64,000 bases of DNA, taken from NCBI GenBank assembly GCA_905182985.1, contig CAJJDN010000024.1:1-64000 (forward strand). The letters are read 5' to 3'. Positions 26,003-38,927 of this stretch are shown here, piece by piece. Both the position numbers and the translations under genes were made by a program. The DNA is from Paramecium sonneborni (Eukaryota > Ciliophora > Oligohymenophorea > Peniculida > Parameciidae). Below the pieces are notes generated by a model. It did not search any database, was not told the DNA's origin, and worked only from the letters and a program-made list of their open reading frames with translations. How positions within the stretch are numbered: position 1 is the first letter of the stretch; the number at the start of each line of letters is the position of its first letter.

Positions 26003-28423
26003 ATGAAAGTATTAATTAAAAAAGTGATTATGTTTTAAATTGAAAATCCATTAGAAAAAAATATCTCAAAGTCTTTTATTTAGAAAGATGCCACTGAATA
26101 AGAATGCGAAGTTTATGATAAATGTGAAAAAATAATCATAAAAATCATCTTTACTAAAGATTACAAAACCATTTCTTAAAAAAATGGAATAATTTTAAGA
26201 GTGTAAAGTTTATTAATTAGAGAAAAAGGGAATAAGTTATAGATATTGATTAAAAGCCAGAAATATTGATGAACTTGGAATAAATTCAATATCTTTAATG
26301 GTAAGGCGAATATGGATTGGAAAATTAAAAATCTGGTAGGTGGAGAGTGTCTTGGAAGGGAGATATTCTTAAGAGTGTAGGGGATATTACAAAAAGGGAT
26401 TGAAGTAAGGTTTATGGAAAGAATTGATTAGAAATTTTTGGAAGTAAAAGATAGATTGATCAATATATATAATAGCAAAGCTTAAATTGGAAAATATTCT
26501 AATGGACTAAAGATCGGTAAATGGGGTTACATGAAAAATGATGATAAAATGTACAGATTGTTTAAATAATTTAGTGCTGGTGGATAATATAATGAGCAAG
26601 GATAAAAAATTGGAAAATGTATAGATTTGTTGGAGAGCTTTTGTGATTAAGCCTAGGCTACTTTTAATGGGGAATATAATCTGAAGGGAAAGAAAGTAGG
26701 AAAATGGGATATTATGTATTGCATTCGGTATGAGTAGTAATTTAAATTAATGTAAATTAAAAAATATATATATTGTTAGCGGTGGTGGATTCTATCGTAA
26801 TGATGAGAGTTAGACAAAGATTGGAAGGTGAATAGAATTAGATGAAAAATTTTTTAACGGTAAATAAGTCACCTACAGTGGTGAATATAACAAGAAGGGT
26901 ATCAAAGTAGGCAGATGGAATATTATGTATAGATATGGTAGCACTTACCCATTTTTATAAATGTAAATATGATATAAGTATATTAATAACATGTTAGTGG
27001 TGGGGGATTATATGATAATGAAGAGGAAGGCTCAAGGAAGATTGGAAAATGGGTAGAATTGGATGAATAGTTTATGGATGGTAAATTAGTCACTTATAAC
27101 GGCGATTATAATTTGAAGAGTTAGAAGGTAGGTTGATGGGATACTTTTTATTGCAAGCGTGGATAGTAGGAATATCAATTAATGTAAAATTCTAGAATAG
27201 TAATATATTAGTGGTGGTGGGTCATATGATAGTGATGAGGGTCAGAGAAAGATTGGGATATGGGTAGAGTTGGATGAAAGGTTCTAGTATATTAAATAAG
27301 TCATCTATTGCGGTGAGTATAATAAAATGGGTAAGAAGGAAGGAAAATGGGATATTATGTGTTGTAAAGAGGAAGAGTAGGAATATGTATAAATGTAAAT
27401 TATTCATAAATAAATTAATAACTTATTAGCGGTGGTGGATCTTATGATAATCATGAAGGTGAGAAAAAGATTGGAGAGTTGGATTAATGGTTTGATGTAC
27501 CAAATAAATAAATCACCTATTGCGGCGAATATAATGTTAAGGGTATTAAGGTAGGTAGATGGGATATAGTATGTGAAGGAATATAAATGTAATATTTTAG
27601 TAAGAAAATGTATAGTGGCGGTGGATCATTTGAAGAGTAGAATTAGAAAAAGATTGGGAGTTGGATAGAGTTAGATGAAAAGTATTACAATTTGAGAAAA
27701 CTTACTTATAATGGTGAATATAATATTTAGGGTATGAAGGCCGGTAGATGGAATATAGTATTTGAAGGAAAATAAATATAATTATATAATAGTAAGCATC
27801 TGCTAGCGGCGGTGGATCATATTATAGTGATGAGAGTTAGAAAAAGATTGGAATGTGGGTAGAGCTGGATGAATGGTTTGCCAATTGGAAATAAATCACT
27901 TATAATAGTGAATATAATATGAGGGGTAAGAAAGTAGGTAGATGGGATATTATTTATTGCAAGTCTTAATGGTAGGAATGAAAATAATGTAAATTATTTA
28001 TATGTGAACTAATATGTTAGTGGTGGTGGATCATATAATAATGATGAAGATGACAAAAAGATTGGAGAGTGAGTAGAGTTGGATGAATAGTTTTCTGAGG
28101 ATAATTAAATAATTCACTCAGGCCAATATAATTTCTAAGGTAAAAAAGTAGGTAGATGGGAGATTATGTTTAGATAAGACAGCAGTTCAAACTTTTAATA
28201 AATGTAAATATTAATATAGTAATAAAATATTAGTGGAGGTGGATCATATGAAAGTAACGAGGGTGAGAAAAAGATTGGGAAGTGGGTAGAATTGAATGAA
28301 AGGTTTTATAATGGTTATTAAATCACTTACAATGGAGAATATAATCGGAATGGAATGAAGACAGGAATATGGTTGATAATGGGCTATGGTTATTAATATT
28401 GTGAAATTAAATATGATGATTGA
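26003..28423 (+). pseudogene. MORN/YwqK-like repeat gene, inactivated
   Basis: From ATG 26003 the family N-terminus is clear (NGIILRV, then NLEQIQYLQWQGEYG), followed by nine GGGSYD/KIGxWVELDE/GEYN/GRWDI repeats, each again preceded by a tiny intron. Several lesions break it. A G-run at 26380-26383 has four G where the VGGYY motif needs five. TGA replaces the Trp of KIGRWIE at 26829-26831. TGA stands in GRWD at 27134-27136, and TGA replaces Trp again at 28080-28082. One repeat near 27470 also lacks the residues between KIG and the LDE core. Natural end of the homology is TGA 28421-28423. It is a sister of the genes at 18451-21378, 29246-32792 and 32946-34792. Confidence 0.85.
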
Positions 28424-29245
28424 ATACTATCTAATAATATGCATAAAGATAATTAAATGTATATCAAGTTTTAGGATTACTTTTTAGGTGTCATCTTCTT
28501 TCCTATACAACTTATATTAAATATCAAATAGCTATAGGAAATTATTGCAATTTGATTAATGAAAAAATATATATCTGCCTGGTTAGATTTAATTTTTAAA
28601 CTAGGTTTCTGGATTATGTTGTGAAGTTGGTAAAATTTATGAAGAGGTTGAATAATGTATTCGTTGTTATGACGACTAAGATTTTTGGCTTATATTTAAA
28701 TATTTATATCATTTTAGAATATCATTGTTCTAGTTTTGATAACAAAAAATCTATATTTTTTTTAAGAATTTCAGTACTATTCATTCATAAAAATTTAATT
28801 TACATGTTTATTGCGGAAATCTAACATAAAATAAAGGTTTGCCTTTGAAAGTATTTGTTTTATTTAGATAAAAAATTTTTCCCATTATATCTGATTTAAA
28901 TTTCCTCAAAAATTGTGCTTCTTATAAAATTTCTTATAAAATCTTATAAAAATAAATTAATCCAAAGTATGCTATATTTTAGATCATCAACTTATACGTA
29001 TGAAATTAATGATACATTAAGTATGATATTTTTTTAATATCAGTTGTTCCTCTCATTTTCATATTTCAAATAATTTCGATCTAGTTTCTCTCCCAAATCG
29101 AGTTAATTAGATTGCAAATTATTAAATATTACAAATTAGATAAAACAAAATTAAAACGAAAAAAGTTAATAAAGTGATTATCTATAAAATCATCTAGCTT
29201 CCTAACAAGAATTAAACAACATCAGATTATAAAGATTAATTCTAT
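28424..29245. other. Spacer between convergent genes, nothing seen
   Basis: It lies between the 3' ends of the + pseudogene and the - MORN-like gene. A standard-code frame at 28621-28824 is hydrophobic but has no family features; I treat it as chance. Confidence 0.4.
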
Positions 29246-32200
29246 TCAATTATTATATCTCAATTCCTTCACTTTATTTTTCTCACTATCAATTTCTACC
29301 CATATTCCAATTTTTTCACCAAATTCATTATATTCACCTTTATAAGTTATTTTGCCATTCCATCCAAATCCATCAATTAACTCAATCCAGCTCCCAATCT
29401 TTTTTGATCCTTCTTTACACTCATTGTATGATCCGCCACCACTATCAAATTAATTTGCAATTTTTACATTTTTTTGAATTCTTTTTCATTATATTTACAA
29501 TACATAATATCCCACTTACCATCTTTTTAACCTTTCAAATTATATTCTCCGCAATAGATTATTTGAGAATTTGCATAAAATTCGTTAGACAACTCAATCC
29601 ATTTTCCAAATTTTATTGAACTTCCTTCTTGCAAAACATACTAACCACCACCACTAAAATAATTTTAATCTTAGCTTTTTTACATTTTTTATCCATAATA
29701 TTCGGTATCCCATATACCAACTTTTTAACCATTCTAATTATATTCGCCAACAAATGTAATTTAATAAAACCCATCTGGCAACTCAGTCCATTTCCCAACC
29801 TTTTTTGAAACTCCCTCTTATACATCATATGATCCACCCCCACTAAAATTAATTAAACCAATCCTACATTTTCTTTCCCTTTAATTCTCTATCCCATCTA
29901 CCGACTTTTTTTTCGTTCAAATCATATTCGCCATGAAAAGTAATTTATAAAACCTCATTGAAACCTTCTGACAACTCAATCCATTTCCCAATCTTTTTTG
30001 AAACTCCCTCATATACTTCATATGATCCACCCGCACTAAAATAAATTAATTCATTATACATTTTATTCCCCTTAAACTCTATATCCCATCTTCCAACTTT
30101 TGTATTCTTGTCGTACTTTCCATGATCAGTAATTTCCTTGTGTTTCTGATATTCCTCAGAAACCTCAATCCAATCGCCAATTTTTGTTGAAACTTCTGAT
30201 GACTCATCATAGAATCCACCGCCACTAAAAAAAGGAAACCTATTTGTACATTAATTTATATTCTTTTTCTTATGCGCCACTATATATAATATCCCATTTC
30301 CCTATTTTATGACCATTATTATTATAATCCCCATTATATTTGATTTTATTACTTTATCTAAAACTATGAGACACATCAATCCATCTTCCAATTTTAATTG
30401 AACTTCCTTTTTATACATCATAGGATCCACCACCACTAAAATAAATTTATTTTCTAATTACATTTGTTAAACTTGTCCATTATGCTTCTAAAAAATATCC
30501 CATTTACCTATTTTTTGACCATTTTCATTATAGTTTCCAATAAAAGTAATTTAGGAGTCATATCTGAAATTATCCCATAATTCTATCCATTTTCCGATTT
30601 TATACAAACCATCATATTCACCACCTCCGCTAACATGATAAAATAATGGTACATAATCTCAAAAGGTTAACCTTTTTATTATTTATACATAAAATCCCAT
30701 TTGCCAAATTTTTTTTCATCTTTAAACTATCCTACAAAAACTAAAGAATCCCTAATAATTTGAATGGTATTATACTTATCATTCCTGTAAATCTCATTTC
30801 CACTAGAATCATAGTTAATGCAACCGCTAAAAATTCAGATTATCTGATTACCACAATGAAAATTAATTATTTACTCTTTCCAGAATATCCCATCTTCCAA
30901 TTTTATAACCTCCCATATTATATTCTCCTTTATAAATGAATTATAAATGCTAATTGATATCATCCTATAATTCAATCCATTTTCCTATTTTATTCAAACC
31001 ATCATATTCACCGCCCCCACTAAAATGATAATTTAAAATTACATATTTTGAAAAGGTCGACCTTAGTATTATCTAGACATAATATCCCATTTGCCAATTT
31101 TTTTTTCATCTTTAAATTGCCCTACAAAAATAATGGGATCACTTATAATTCAAATTATATCATACTTAATGCTTCTATAAATTTCTTCTCCAATTGAATC
31201 ATAGTTGATACAACCACTAAAAATTTGAAATTATTTAATTACCACAATGAAACTTGTGAAGTTATTACTTCCAAAATATCCCATCTCCCAATTTTTTTAC
31301 CATCCAAATTATATTCTCCATTATAAATAAGTTATTTATTCCATTCGAAATCATCCCAAATTTCAATCCATTTCCCAATCTTAAATGAACCATCATATTC
31401 ACCTCCACCACTAATGTGATAAATATAGTTTTACATTTTACAAAACTTCTTTTATCTATTCTCTCTTTAGAAAATATCCCATCTTCCAATTTTATTGCCC
31501 TACTAATTATAGATGCCATTATATTTGATTTGATTCTATTCATTGAAATTCTCAAATAATTCAATCCATCTCCCAACCTTTATTTAAACTCCTTTTTAAT
31601 CTTCATATAATCCTCCACCACTTTAATAATTAATAAATATTATATACATTCTATTGTTTCCTCCATTCCAATTTAAATATATATCCCATCTACCAATTTT
31701 ATTACCATTCTTATTATACTCCCCATTATATGTGACTTAAGAATCGCATCTAAAAGATTCACTCAACTCAATCCATCTCCCAATTTTTCTTGAATTTTCT
31801 TTTTAATCATATACCCCTCCACCACTAATAATAAATAATCCTTTTACATTTTTTCGAAAAATTTTTTCTTAGTTTGCTTATACAAAATTTCCCATAAGCC
31901 AACTTTTACTCCATTCATGTCATATTCTCCATTAAAAATGACTTAAGTGTCCCATCTGAATAATTCACTTAACTCAATCCATCTCCCAATCTTTCTTGAA
32001 TTACCTTTTTAATCATATATTCCACCCCCACTATTACCATTTTTATTTTAATTTACATCAATTAAAAAGAATCGCTGCTAGATCTCCTCCTCATAGTATC
32101 CCAAATACCAACTTTTTAACCATTTTCATCATATTCTCCAAAATATAATACTTAACAATCCTCCCTAAATCCTTCGCAAAACTCAAACCATTTGCCATAT

Positions 32201-32792
32201 TTTTAACCATTTACGTTATATGATCCACCATTACTAAATAATATGGAAAAGAAATACATCTTTTTGTTATCATAAATATAATTCCATCTATTTCTTCTTA
32301 TATAATTTTCATATTCTCCAATTTCAAAAACTTGGGCTTAACTATAAAATTAAAAAAAAAAATTTACTCCCAATAATTTTTTATCATTTAAATCCACAAA
32401 CCTTGCTTTAAACCATCCATAAAGTATCCACCAACATTCATTATATCTTCACCTTTCCAAGTAGCAACCCATTTACCATTTTTCTTGTTGTTCTAACCAC
32501 TTTAACCTTACCAAGTAAGATATTTGATCTACTCAATATTTTTTAAAATTTCTAGATTCTTTGAGACATCATTAGTTTATTCACTTTTTATCATATTCAA
32601 TTATTACATTCTCAAGATTACTCCATTTTAAGAGTAAATTATCATATTATTTTGTGTAATTTCAATCTTAATTTTAGTGTTTACGTACATTTCTTTTTTG
32701 AAATCCCACATTTTCACAATATATTCATCGCAGCCTTATTTAAGGCTTATTAAATCTTCAAAAATTTATTGAACTTAAGCTTAAGGGTTCAT
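29246..32792 (-). CDS. MORN/YwqK-like repeat protein, about 15 repeats
   Basis: The start is ATG 32790-32792; the frame ends LRYNN then TGA 29246-29248. The N-terminus reads MNPQAQVQQIFEDLISLKQG, then CDEYIVKMWDFKKEMYVN and YSQNGVILRM, all family blocks, then NIEQIKYLTWQG and a GKWVATWKGEDIMNVGGYF segment. About 15 repeats with GGGSYD, KIGxWIEL, YNGEYN and GRWDI cores follow, nearly all preceded by an intron of ~24-33 bp. Examples are the 26-bp intron near 32350 and the 24-bp intron near 32255. There is no acylation motif, unlike the paralogue ending at 18451. I found no in-frame TGA in the repeats I translated, but I did not check every exon. It is divergent with the neighbouring paralogue at 32946. 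Confidence 0.78.
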
Positions 32793-32945
32793 TATTAATT
32801 AGTTTTTCAATAAAAATAGATAATATTAAATATAAAATTGAATTAGAGGATTAATTATTAATATTACATCATTATCAGAAATGAAAATTAAATGTCATTT
32901 AAAAATTTTTTTATTATAACAAAAATAAAAATAATTATTTAAAAG
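32793..32945. promoter_or_regulatory. Short bidirectional intergenic region between two paralogues
   Basis: Only 153 bp separate the start codons of two divergent MORN-like genes. Any promoters for both must lie here or reach into coding sequence. It is almost pure A/T; no specific element is recognisable. Confidence 0.5.
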
Positions 32946-34792
32946 ATGAAGTTTTAAACATAAGCAGCTTTAGAGCCAAAAATATGGAAAATAGGAACTC
33001 GAGAATATGATATTGATTGTTGGAATTAAATGAAAATGTAAAATATGAAAACAAAAATTCTTATAACAATCACTTAAGATTACTCAATAATTTATTCTAA
33101 GGATGGATAAATTTTAAGAATGTATGAAATTATTAGAATTTCAAAAAGCCAATAATTTAGCAACTATGAAGAACCAGAGATCTTGACTAATCTAGAATTG
33201 ATTAAACATTTTAAATGCTAAATTTAAAGTAGAAATGACTAGGAAAAATTTGTGAGACAAACAGCTACTTGGTATGGAACTCCATTGTAAGAAGTTTGCG
33301 GATACTTTGAAGGTGGACTAAAATAAGGTATATGGAGCCAAACTTTTAAAAATTATAGGAGGTAAATTTTTGCACTTACTTTGGATAGTCAAGCTGAAAT
33401 ATATGAAGTAGGAGAGTATTATAATGATGTAAAGAATGGGTAATGGAAATACATCTATAAAAATAAAATAATGTATGCTATTATTATCATTTTAGTGGAG
33501 GAGGAAAATATAATGAGAATTAGTAGAAAGATGGTAAATGGATAGATTTAAGCGAAAGTTTCATGGAGTAAGTTATTTTAACCATGATCTTTAGTTAAAG
33601 TTAAGTAACTTATATAGGTGATTATTCGAATGGAAAAAAAGTTGGAAGATGGGATATAAATTGGAATTGGGATGAATAGAATTTATAGATGTGAGAAAAG
33701 TCAAAATATATTTTAGTGGTGGAGGATCATACAAAGATGAATAGCATAGCAGCACTAAGATTGGGATGTGGATTGAGTTAGTTGATAATTTTAGATGGGA
33801 TTCACAAGTCATTTATAAAGGTGAATATAAAAATGGTCAAAAAATTGGGAGATGGGATATTATGTATAAAAGGAATGATAATTTTGAATTAATGTATACA
33901 AATAAAATGAAATTATAGAGGTGGTGGACAATTTGATGATAAGAATGGGATATCAATAAAGATTGGAAGGTGGATTGAGTTGAGTAACTTCTTTTCGGAT
34001 TACTCATAAGTCACTTATGAAGGCTTCTATAAAGAAGGTCATAAAGTTGGCAGATGGGATAATTTTTTGAAATTTGGAGGAAAAAATGAATTGATGTAAG
34101 CATTTAACAATTTTCAGTGGTGGTGGATAATATGTAGATGATGCCGAACAAAATAATATTAAGATTGGTATGTGGATCGAATTATGGGATGAATTTAAGA
34201 AAGACTCGTAAATTATTTATAAAGGTGAATATAAAAATGGTCAAAAAATTGGTAGATGGGATATTTTATATAGAAGAAATGATAGATTTCGATAGATGTA
34301 ATTTTAAATAATAAAATAAAATGATTTAGTGGTGGTGGATAATATGATGAATGCTTATAAGAAGGTCTTAAAAAGATTGGTAAATGGATTGAATTAAGTG
34401 AAGGATTTTATGATTATTCTTAAGTCATTTAAACTGGTGAATATATAAATGGTTTTAAATTTGGTAGATGGGATGTATTATATAGGTAGAAGATGAGTGA
34501 TCAATTTGAATAGATGTAAAATAAAGTAATAATATAATTTAGAGGTGGCGGATTATATGAAAATGACAAAGAAATAGGAGCTATTAAGGTTGGAAAGTGG
34601 ATTGAATTGAGTGATGAATTTAAGTGGGATTCATAATTTATTTATACGGGTGAATATAAAAATGCTAACAAAGTTGGTATATGGGATGAAATGGTTAGAG
34701 ATAGGAATAATATAGAGGCAGGATTTTAAAAAATGTAAATAAAATATAATATTAAAACTTAAAAAAGTAAGGAGATTTAATATGATAATTGA
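32946..34792 (+). CDS. MORN/YwqK-like repeat protein, intact
   Basis: ATG 32946 to TGA 34790-34792. Removing eight introns of 27, 23, 27, 26, 25, 22, 32 and 27 bp leaves 546 codons exactly, so the model closes. The N-terminus (MKFQTQAALEPKIWKIG, then YSKDGQILRMYEI, NLELIKHFKC) matches the paralogues. Six or seven repeats follow with GGGSYKDE, KIGMWIEL, YKGEYKNGQKIGRWDI cores. Five of the introns sit directly before the GGG of a repeat; one of them ends in CAG (near 34115). This is the shortest intact member of the local family. The function is not known; repeats of this class often mediate protein or membrane contact. Confidence 0.88.
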
Positions 34793-36317
34793 TGAAAATA
34801 TCCGCTTATTTATTTATTTTTTTCAATTTAACAATTTCTCTATGTTTATCTTTTTTATTAATACAGATTATTATGAAAAAATAAATACCATTAGTAAATA
34901 ATCTAAAGCCAAATAAATAAAAAAGACATAATATCTAATCAACTTTTTACAATTCAAATACATTTTAAATTTATATATTAATTTTAATTTATAAAATATT
35001 AAAGGAACATGTTACAATGAGATATTATTAAATAATATTAAATTACAAAGAAAGGATTACAATGATCAAACAGACTTTTTTATCAAGAAAATTAATATAA
35101 TAAATTATATACAAAAACTAAGGGTCTTTATTATTCATTGAAAATTTCTGAAATGTTTATATAGATTATTTTAAGTTGAGCACAACTTCAAACTTTGTAT
35201 TGACTCTTAATTAGTAAAGAAAAGAAATTCAACTAATATAAGAAAACATTTTAATGTTTTAATCTTAACTAATTTGAATTTATCCGAAATTTTATGAACC
35301 TAATCTTAAATTTGAAAATTTAAAGTCATAATTTTAATAAGCTGAATAATTTATGGGTCTTTTAAATTAAACACTTTAAATCTTGCTTTATATAATTTAA
35401 AATGATTTTGCATAAAAAATTAAAAATTGTTAAATTCTCTATCCTGAAACTTCTTTCTATTATTAAAGACCTGAAAGTCGCTTACTAAATCGTAATCTGA
35501 GCAAATTCTCAAAAAAATAGTCTTAAAAACATCTCTATTAAATAATAATCTTCTTACATAAATAATTAGCTGATAATTTATTGAGTTTATTTTAATTAAT
35601 CTCTATTAGCATATTTCTTATATGAATTATTAAACATAAAATTATTGAGGAATCTGAAATTGTAAATCTTAATTAATTTTCAAAATATATCAAATAGTTA
35701 ATAAACATCTAAGACAATCCACCCGAAATTTTGTTAATTATGATTAGTTTAAAATAAAAAGAAAAGCAAAAATCATGATAAAATCAATAGTTACAAAAAA
35801 TATTACTTTATTTTGTATTAACTTTAATTTTCATTCAATTTGAGATGGAAAAGGTTTTAATCTGAGATGATGAAAAAATCTTTAAGAAAGAATCTAAACA
35901 TATTTTGAAGTATTAAATAATGTTTACAAGATTAAAAAACTATATCTAATATTTAAATGCATAAAACCATATTAACACTGCAAACACTAAACATAATAAT
36001 AATAATATATCTTGTTATATATATTAAATCGGGTTTCCATTCATATTTACCGAAAAACCTTGATTTTAAAGGTTCTCTATATTTTGAAACTAAAGGAGTT
36101 GACTTTGCTAAAAACAAAATAAAATTCAAGACTAAAAATTTTTATTTTCATTAATTCTTAAAACTTTATGCCGAATGATTATCAAAGGTTAAATAAAAAG
36201 GATAAAATTTAGAGAAAATATGAATTTTTGAATAGGAGAATTATTTTATAAGTTTTTTAAAAAACTATTCTTATATTATAAATGAATAAATGCCTCGAAA
36301 ATAATTATTAAATTAAT
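34793..36317. other. Intergenic, no gene seen
   Basis: AT-rich sequence with no motif. The standard-code frame at 35957-36154 starts with a hydrophobic stretch but carries no family signature, and I leave it uncalled. Confidence 0.4.
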
Positions 36318-38664
36318 ATGACTGAATTAATAGTGTTTAGATGTATGTATGATGGACATTCAAATGAACCAATTTTGGGCATTTGTTTGTTATAGAATTG
36401 CGAATCCTCCAATTTCTTTTGCTATAAATGTTTAATAGAAAAGCATAAAGATCATTAAGATAATTGCCAAAGGATTTCTTATATTTCTACTCTTCTCTAA
36501 AATTTTTAGAATGGCTCTTCAAATAGAGAAAAAGAACTTTAAGAAATATATACAAAAATAAAGGATGTTTATAAATAAAATGCTAAAAAAAAAGAAAATA
36601 TTTTAATCCAAAACTAGCTCTTAGCATAACTAAATAAATTTAAACTTGTCCATTTAGAAATTCAACAATATATAGCAAAAGAAAAATAGCTGCTGAATGA
36701 GTTAATTAAGACTATAGATGGTCAATAATTTAACTTATTAAAATAATATATTCCATTTATAAAATTATATAATTAACATGATTAAGAATTTAAGACATGT
36801 ATGATGTAATAATTAATAATAGATTACAATTAAGGTATATAACTAGCAATTAAGCATTTGAATAGATTATTATCAAATATTTAATTTGAAGAAATTATTT
36901 GTATTGGTAATAACTTAGATTCATAATTCTTTTAGGAATTTCTTTAATTATTCTCTATGGTTATTAATACAATCCTGAGTTGCATCAAAAAACAGAATAA
37001 ATATAATTTCAAAATGAAAGTAATTATATAAAAGAAGGTACTAATAACATAAAATAAATTTAAAAGGAGCAGAATTATATCAATAAAAAGAATATGATAA
37101 AGCAATTGTAAAATTTAGCTAAGAAATTATCAATTCATATAAAAATCATAAGTCCTACAACAATAAAGGTAGTTAAAATAAATAAAATTAGGATTATCTT
37201 TACATAATTTAAAGCGATTCGAGAATGCTTTATATTTATTTGATACTGCAATAAAATTGAATCCTAAAAATGAAAATGCTAGAAATAATAAGGGTTACTT
37301 TAGTATCATATTATATAGGTTTGTGCCTATTAGAACTTAAGTTTTATGATTAAGCTATAGAATCTTTCAATAAAGCAATCTAAATTAATCCCAATTATGA
37401 CAAAGCTTATAATAACAAAGGTGTAATATTACCCTTTACTATAGGAAATGCTTTAAGAAATAAAGGACTTTATTAATAAGCTATAGAGTCATATGATAAA
37501 TCAATTACAATTAATCCTCAAAATGATAATGCATTCAATAACAAAGGTTTAAAATACTATTAATATTAAAAGGGCTAGCTTTATTTGAATTAAAGAAATA
37601 CTAAGAAGCTATTGATTCATATGATTAAGCTATTTAAATAAATTAAAATTTTGATAAAGCTTGGAATAACAGAGGTAATATTTATTAACATTATAATAGG
37701 TCTTGCCTTAGTTGAATTAAATGAATTTTAAAAAGCTTTAGAGTCATTTAATCAAGCGATTTTATTGAATCCAAAAAATGATTATTCTTTGGTTAGTAAA
37801 GGTATTTTTAATGATATATGTTTTCTTAAGGATAACTGCTATTTTAACTAAAAAAATCGTAAGAGGCTTTGTCTACATTTAACAAAGCCATATCTATTAA
37901 TCCTTAAAATGAAAATGCATAAAATTAAAAAGGTATCTTTAAACTAAAAATTTAGGGTTATGTTTATTAGATTTAGAACTTTATGATGAAGCAATAGATC
38001 AATTTAATTTGGTTTTAAAATTAAATTAAAATAATTATAAAGCGTAATTCAATAAAGGTTAATTTTTAAAGTATTTTTAAGGAAATGCATTAAGTAGTAA
38101 AGGACTTTTTGAAGATGCAATAAACTCATATGAGAAATCGATAGCAATTAATCCAAAAAATGATTTGGCTCATAATAAAAAAGGTAATTTCTTTCTTTTA
38201 ATATTTACAGGTCTTGCATTATCCTAATTAAGACGTTTTTAAGAAGCAATTTATTCATTTGGTCTTGCTACTAGAATTGATCCTTTAAATTAAAGCTATT
38301 TGATTAATAAAGGTAAGAAATATAACTAATTAGGTATCGCTTTACATTAATTAAAACGTTGTTAAGAGGCTTTGACTTATTTTGATCAAGCCATACAAAT
38401 AGATTCAAACAATGAGATAGCCTACAATAATAAAGGTTAATGAATTCTTAAATATCTAAAGGCTAGTGCTTATAAGAATTAAAATAGTTTGACTAAGCAA
38501 TAGATGCTTTTGAAAAAGTAAAAGAAATTAAATCTAGATTAAAAAATTAATAAAAACCATGTTATATTAATTAATTATTTTTAGTATCCAAAAAACAGCC
38601 TGAAAATAGGAGACCTTAAATAATTATAAAACATACAAATAATTGTTATAAAGTTTTATATTGA
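36318..38664 (+). CDS. TPR-repeat protein with Cys/His N-terminal motif
   Basis: ATG 36318-36320 opens MTELIVFRCMYDGHSNEP. A zinc-binding pattern of the B-box/RING-like kind follows (FFCYKCLIEKHKDHQDNC), then ~200 residues of predicted helix rich in K, Q and L. From about 37075 there are 12 TPR units of 34 residues, e.g. AELYQQKEYDKAIVKF, LALFELKKYQEAIDSYDQAI and IALHQLKRCQEALTYFDQAI, with the usual INPxNxxAxNNKG end. A 21-29 bp intron follows the first base of the Gly codon of nearly every NKG, so each TPR is one exon. Several introns end AAG (e.g. 37547-37572) and one CAG. The junction before the first TPR (about 37020-37075) is not resolved. TGA is at 38662-38664. TPR arrays bind partner proteins; the partner is unknown. 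Confidence 0.8.
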
Positions 38665-38927
38665 CATTAGGTTTTCTCATAATAAGACCACCTTACTAAA
38701 ACTAAGCAGAATAGTAGCCTAATCAAGATATTAGGAATCAAATGTAAGTTGAGAATCTTCCATTTTGTTTTAATTGTATTTTTATCAATAATAGATAGAA
38801 AATTTTGAAACCAAATAAAAACCTGAACAAAACCAAATAAAATCAAAAAGAGGTTCATTTTTGTAAAATTCGAATATTTAAAAACCATCTGAAAGTAATT
38901 AAAAATACATATTATTAGTTTATTCTC

